A stretch of 64,000 bases of DNA from Macrotrachela quadricornifera (Eukaryota > Rotifera > Eurotatoria > Philodinida > Philodinidae): contig JAJEKB010018919.1 of assembly GCA_022393335.1 (NCBI GenBank), positions 160,621-224,620 on the forward strand. Direction: 5' to 3'. The notes beneath the pieces are model-generated. The model was given only the letters and a program-made list of their open reading frames with translations, did no database searches and had not been told where the DNA came from. Position 1 is the stretch's first letter. The number at the start of each line of letters is the position of its first letter. A program made the position numbers and the translations under genes. Below, piece by piece: positions 58,801 to 64,000 of the stretch.

Positions 58801-60525
58801 TGGACATCTTTCTTGATAAATACTTTCAATCCATGTATCTAATACAACATAGATTTTAGAAGGAAACATATCTTTACAAATATTTCTATTGAAATTAAAG
58901 GTAAGAAATATATTATTTGCTAAAATAAAAAGAAAATAAGAATAATATCATGATAATAGTCAAAGTATTGGAGATGAATCAATATATGATATTTTGTGTT
59001 CAATATACCATTCGTCTACTAACTTTATTTTTCGAAATTCGTCTTTTTATACATTGTTCCTTACTTCAGAGCATAGAACTTCAACGATAAGATGTCAATC
59101 ATTACCTATGAAAAATAGTGAGACCAAATTTCTCCTTTCATATACTTTAACATTCTGTTTTAGATTGTGTTTCACAATAGTTCTACAAAAGAAGTTATAG
59201 AATCTTATTAAAAACCGATTTATAAATCTGTTCATTTTAAAGTTTTATGTCTATATTTTGTCTAATTCAACGGTTACAGTGTTTTTTCATGCTCGGTCGC
59301 CCATGATCTAGGAAGGAAGGGATTCAAATTTCCACCCACATACACCTCAATACTCTCCTTTAGATGGTGTGTCATAAGAAATAAGCAATCGAATATTCTA
59401 TCATTGATACAAAATATCATAAATGGTTACATCAATAAAATTTTACTTGATCCAACTTGTTGATTAAGATAAGAATAATAATAATTAAAAACAAGTCCAC
59501 TACTAGTACTATTAGCATGAAGATGCAATGGATAAAAATAATCGAATGTTTTCTAGATCAAAAAAAAAATAAGCAAAGAATAAAAAATATAAAGAGAAGA
59601 TTTTATTTTGATTCGAACTGTTTTTTTTGGTACAACTTGATTATGTTGATATTCATGAAGACAATTAAATATTAAATCATAATTTTTATCTGTAAGAGTA
59701 TTATCAAATTGAAAAAAAACACTATTAACATAACATGTTGTTAGAAGATCTTGATAACAAGATGGAATATTATTATCGAAAGAGATAAACATAATTCTAT
59801 GTTCTTCCTATAAGATTATTTATATAAATCAATATTTACATAGATAAAAGACATACTGATACGGATTTGATATTTTCATTCAAATTAATAACATCATCAC
59901 GAATTCCATTCCAAATGAATTCAATAGTCCATTTACAAGCTAATCAATCATTTCGTATAAATAAAACATATGTATCAAACAAAAACAAAATCTCTTACTT
60001 TCACTTCTTTTATTCTCATAATTTGGATCACAATCGACGAAAGTGCGAATGAGATTATCTCGAAAGTCCCTAAATCAATCAAAGAATCAAATCTTGAAAT
60101 ATCTTTCTTGTCTTTTCTTTCCAGGGGAAAACATCTGATTGACTGAGTGCCTTTTTGTATTAACCCATCAGATTTCAGTGAAATTTTCTTCTCTATTATA
60201 AGGATGAAATGTATTGTTTTTCAAGACCATCACGAAATTATCGAGGGTCCTCTTTCATATGGTTCAAACAATATCTCACTGCAATTCATATTGGACTGTA
60301 CATTCTTAATTTATCTATTCATACGAAATTACTTCAAATCAGCGAAATCACGAAATCAGTTTCTTCTTCTTTGGTTCTTTGAAAAAGATAGTCTCACCTG
60401 CATTTGCATTTTATAATCAATGGTACATTTGGATATACAAGAGAGAAATCGATAAGGTAAAAGTCAAAATATTTTCCATGATGTTTCGATAAACCATATT
60501 GAATAAGATCCTCATATGATACCAT
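52844..60525 (-). CDS. Large multi-exon gene of unknown function (at least 14 exons)
   Basis: Fourteen exons with agreeing phases, 5' to 3': 58885..58538, 57686..57568, 57513..57258, 57203..57104, 57045..56811, 56757..56669, 56607..56510, 56465..56300, 56248..56090, 56041..55967, 55910..55835, 55777..55567, 53317..53227 and 53161..52844. They total 2,341 nt, or 779 aa to the stop. Most introns are 44-65 nt; the two long ones (851 and 2,249 nt) hold repeat copies, the larger a hAT element. Further 5' exons are likely (59640-59808, 59870-59940, 60000-60060), and an ATG at 60525 opens MVSYEDLIQYGLSKHHGKYF, but their joins are unresolved. The protein is soluble-looking, with acidic/helical stretches (EDELDSIEELEQII) and Trp-containing segments (FINKWIFIIPW). 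No family recognised. Preserved phases argue against a pseudogene. Confidence 0.6.
53420..54805. mobile_element. hAT transposon relic with GC-rich ends, in an intron
   Basis: The left end CAGAGACGTGC pairs with the inverse of TAGAGACGTGC on the right (10 of 11). A perfect 8-bp duplication ATTCACAA lies at 53412..53419 and 54806..54813. Both ends carry strikingly GC-rich GGGTCGGGCGGGG-type subterminal repeats, unlike the surrounding AT-rich DNA. It sits in the 2.25-kb intron 53318..55566 of the minus-strand gene. Confidence 0.8.
53780..53983 (+). pseudogene. hAT transposase dimerisation-domain fragment
   Basis: Reads IPASSVTVERTFSSVDAI, then LSHRR and a short helix to the stop. The (I/V)PASS..VER.FS motif is the hallmark of the C-terminal hAT dimerisation region. 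The rest of the transposase is missing, so the element is not autonomous. Confidence 0.8.
57715..57840. repeat. Intronic copy of the 41.2-kb repeat module
   Basis: CACAGACTGTAACCGACA, then CATGTATAAATCCAG and CCTTGTTGAAGTTCTATGCT with CAAAGTAAGGA, in the same order as at 41260-41610. It lies in the 851-nt intron 57687..58537. Confidence 0.7.
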
Positions 60526-61426
60526 AGTTTTTCTTTTAAATCAAATCAATACTAACTAATAATTCAATGTAAGATATTTATATGATGGAGGTTTAAGCCA
60601 ATAGTGAAGTATATATTTGAATGCTTTACAAATGCAAATATAATTTCATATAAATACTTCAATATATGCGTTATTTTTTTCTTGTCATATTTTTTTGCAC
60701 TTATCGTTCCCTTTTTCTCAATGGCATGAGGCAACATGGAAGTAGTATTAAATAAATATTTACATTAGTCGTTTATACCTTTCGTTTTATTTTTCTTTAC
60801 AATTATCGTGCCACAGTGCATTTGTCTAAGTGCTAAATAATAAATGACGTACTAAAATTGCATATTTCACACATCATCATTACGTCAGTATACATAAAAG
60901 CTAGGAAATGTCAAACTGTATCATGATAGTCTTTATCCTTACAAATGCATATACAATTCCATAAATGTGCACGAAGAAAATCTATAGAAGAATAAAAAAA
61001 AAAATGTTTGGAGAAGTAAGAAAGGCTAATGCTTCATGTGTACTATGATCAGAACAGAAGAAAAATGTTTTTTTTTTCATGAAGAAATAATACATATACG
61101 TAAGCGACATACATATGTTTTGATGATTAATATTTTCAATGTAAACTCATGTCGCGATTTCACTTGTCAGCATATGGCTTCCAGTTTTTTCTCTCAATCG
61201 AACGCTTAAAGCAGTATATTGTGTTATTGCGCAAATAAATCAATTCCAATCGGTCTCACTGTTCGTAACAAACATTCGAGCATAGGAGGAATTCATGAGT
61301 CTCTAACAGCATTTTTAAAAATGTATGTTTTATTAAATTTTTTATGCTGGTTAGACACGCAGGAGACGCATAATTTGTCACTTCTATTGGGAATACTGGA
61401 GTTTTGAAGCATTGTTTAGCAACATC
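60526..61426. other. Intergenic upstream of the minus-strand gene
   Basis: AT-rich, no supported gene. Probably contains the promoter of the unknown multi-exon gene. Confidence 0.35.
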
Positions 61427-61429
61427 TAA

Positions 61430-62073
61430 CGAAGGAACATTTTCAAGTGACTCGATCTGCTCGACTTCCTATTTTGACCATATGTAGGGAACCAGTAGAC
61501 TAGCGTAACTGCTAAAAGATTTCTGCTCTTGTTAAGATTTGGCCGAAATAATGACTTCTCACTGGATTCTTCCTATAGAGCTCCCTACACGGGTCCAGTT
61601 ATCTGAAAAAAAATTATTTTTAAATTTTCATCCGAGATTTTGTGCACATAGAGATCTCAGTTTAACAACCTCATCTATAAAGTTTCATCAGTTTTGCTTA
61701 GTGTATTGTCAAGATACAAATTACTCAATATATATATAGGCTTTTCTTTAAATTTTGTGTAAAACATTGATAGATTGATCATTTCATATCTTGGCAATAT
61801 AATATCTAAAACTGACCAAACTTTATAGATATGGAAGTTTAGATGAGATCTTCATGTGTACAAAGTTTCAGATGGAAATTCAAAAATTTTTTTTTTTCGG
61901 AAAACTGGATTCCTATAAAGAGATTTATTGGGAGAATTTACTGAAAACTCATTGTCTCGGGGAAATATCAATAAGAGCAGAAATCTTTTGCCAGTTTAAC
62001 TAGTGTACTGGTCTCCTACATATGGTCAAAATATGAAGTCAAGCGGAGCGAATCATTTGAAAATGTTCCGTCG
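61430..62073. mobile_element. GAGGGAAC-family foldback element, copy 4 (644 bp)
   Basis: Ends CGAAGGAACATTTTCAA and inverse TTGAAAATGTTCCGTCG; flanks TAA on the left and TGA on the right (one mismatch). Arms of about 290 bp share ATTTTGACCATATGTAGG and AAAGATTTCTGCTCTT in inverse order. No coding capacity. Confidence 0.82.
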
Positions 62074-62076
62074 TGA

Positions 62077-64000
62077 GGAAGAAGAGAATATACCAAATTA
62101 TTACAAGTAGCGCTCATCCTACGGATTTTCGCTGACCCTTTTCTAAAAGAAAATTGAGCGTGATTATCATTCAAAATAATTTTCATTTGGATTATCTTAT
62201 ATCTCAATCCCCTTGATTGCATGAATTCTACGAAATAAACATCCATGTCTTTTTAAGCGTAATATTTATCGCTTTACGACTGTTTCTTTAGGAAAACGGA
62301 ATTTGATACGGTTCAAATATTTCAGTTTGGTCGTCAAGTTCAATAGCATGATCAGATAGTGATTACTCCAAACCACAATTCCATCGAAAAATATCTCTTT
62401 TAATACTTGAGAATTCCGGACAGCTTCTTAAAGCTTTAGGACAACACGACTTCATATCTATTTCTGCTTACGCTACAATAAGCAAAGAACACTATGTTAG
62501 TATTCACAACTCCTTTATTAGATATGCTCTGTTACATAAAATGTCTAATAAAGAATTACTTTTCCTCAAGAATTGAGTCATTTGACAATCTATTAAGATA
62601 CTTCAAATCTTACTTATTGCACTTGTGATACACCTTTCAAATCAACGACTAGCCGTTTCCATATTTAACATCGCTACATCCTTCAATATTAGTTCAGATT
62701 TGAACCAAATAGATGGATCTCGTTTGAATTCTTCTCAAAAAGTTACTGGACATTTGTTAATACACTCACTAAGGAACTAAAAAAGGGAAAATATTCAAAA
62801 ACTGCTACCAATAGAGTACATTACATTGTGATCTAGGAAGAATCTTTGTCTATTTTGAATGTTATTTTAAGGTTGAGGTCCATGAAGACTCAACAATACG
62901 ACAACAAGCAACTACTTTGCTTTTTTACATACTTCTGTATAAATCTTACTTTAAAAGTCTAACATATAGTATGTTTAGAGAAAAATGTTTCTCTCAGAAT
63001 CAATGTCAAACATAGAGTCACGACCCTCGATTATTCTTAATTCAAGCTTAAAACAACAAGAAGTTCAATAAAAAAAGCTAAAAAGATAAACAAAGCTTCC
63101 ATTCACTGGGAATTCGGATTTTCTGTACTTGACAATGATCAGTCAAGTTTTATCAAAAACTATGATTTATTCATTTATCATTAAATAATAACTAACAATA
63201 TTGAAAAACTAACATCAGTCTTGATTTATCGATCTTCTGTTATCTTGAATCAAAATTTTCAAGATAAATAACAAAATGAAGTATGAATTGCTCATTTACT
63301 TATTATTAACCTCAAATTTGACCCGACATTCGAATTTTATACCTTCGATAAGCCTTCGTAGGGTTTTCTTATAGAACATCAAAAGTTTTAAATATTAATC
63401 TAGGCGACATCATTTTCCGATTGGGTGATTCCGCGAACATATTGACAAATTTTGGAAACAAGCATACCTGTAAAACTACAAACTTATTTTATACTATATG
63501 ATCCCTGCTTCAATTCGGGAAATAAATCATTATTTCCTTAAAAAAAGCTGTTGCAGTCAAAAATTCCTATCAAAATTTTTAGAAAAGCTAATGCTATCGA
63601 TCGATTTCTTAATCTAGACAATCTTTGATCAAACTTTATAATAAATCACTAATTTTTTTAAAAAAATTTTTTCTGTGGTAAAAGAATTTATTTTCAAAAT
63701 CATAAAAAATTAATGGTACCATTCGATTCCCCGACCTCAAAAACTTTTAGTCAATGAATTCAGCAAATATTCACAGTTACTGGTATTAATAAAATTCATG
63801 CTTTTTTCGGATTGGTTTGGACAGACAAACTGTATTAATTTTCAGCAGCATATTTTCTCCGATATAATCCTTTCTTTCAGAAAAGGGAATAATAATTTTC
63901 GCGGGAAAAATGTGCCGAAGGAGCGTTTAGAATAATGATAAGAACGAAAAATGTCGTTGTTGTTGTTAGACTGAAGCAGTTACATTCTGCTTGTTGCTTG
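62077..64000. other. Nothing recognised
   Basis: AT-rich sequence to the window edge without a supported open frame, inverted repeat or tandem repeat. Genes beginning outside the window cannot be excluded. Confidence 0.4.

Overview
The window looks like nuclear DNA of a bdelloid rotifer (Rotaria/Adineta-like). This is an inference from several features: strongly AT-rich sequence; spliceosomal introns mostly of 44-65 nt; a bacterial-type OafA acyltransferase/SGNH gene carrying one such intron; an F-box protein of a type expanded in bdelloids; a PARP14-like macro/WWE/PARP protein; and many DNA transposons, foldback elements and minisatellites. No rRNA, tRNA, CRISPR array or operon was seen.

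Layout. 0.7-2.7 kb (+): acyltransferase-3/SGNH gene. 3.5-4.2 kb (+): possible small membrane-protein gene. 5.2-9.7 kb (-): 1.5-kaa macro-WWE-PARP protein. 11.15-12.51 kb: hAT-type element with a perfect 8-bp target duplication. 14.12-18.62 kb: 4.5-kb TA-flanked element full of CCGCGG-centred repeats, GATA and 28-bp tandem repeats and a 67-bp array bounded by splice-like sites, with a TTAA-flanked piggyBac relic nested inside. 19-29 kb: gene-poor, with foldbacks, minisatellites and a 400-N gap. 30.0-36.0 kb (+): seven-exon gene joining RING, RRM and NYN nuclease-like domains, whose fourth intron holds a 2.5-kb foldback. 37-41 and 47.6-49.2 kb: an imperfect direct duplication carrying two copies of an 84-aa membrane protein. 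41.9-42.0 kb (-): ankyrin-repeat exon fragment. 44.2-46.7 kb (+): F-box gene. 49.4-51.9 kb: apparently intact Ginger-like DNA transposon with 242-bp inverted termini. 52.2 kb: Mutator-like transposase fragment. 52.8-60.5 kb (-): gene of at least 14 exons with no recognised family, carrying a hAT insertion in one intron. 61.4-62.1 kb: foldback. 62.1-64 kb: nothing recognised.

The genes are independent eukaryotic transcription units. The most notable items are the RING-RRM-NYN fusion, whose exon phases agree across all seven exons; a foldback family of four ~600-bp copies with 3-bp target duplications; the intact Ginger-like element; and the 4.5-kb repeat-built element. Exon boundaries were read by eye from GT/AG sites and reading-frame continuity. 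No alignment, domain search or transcript data was available.
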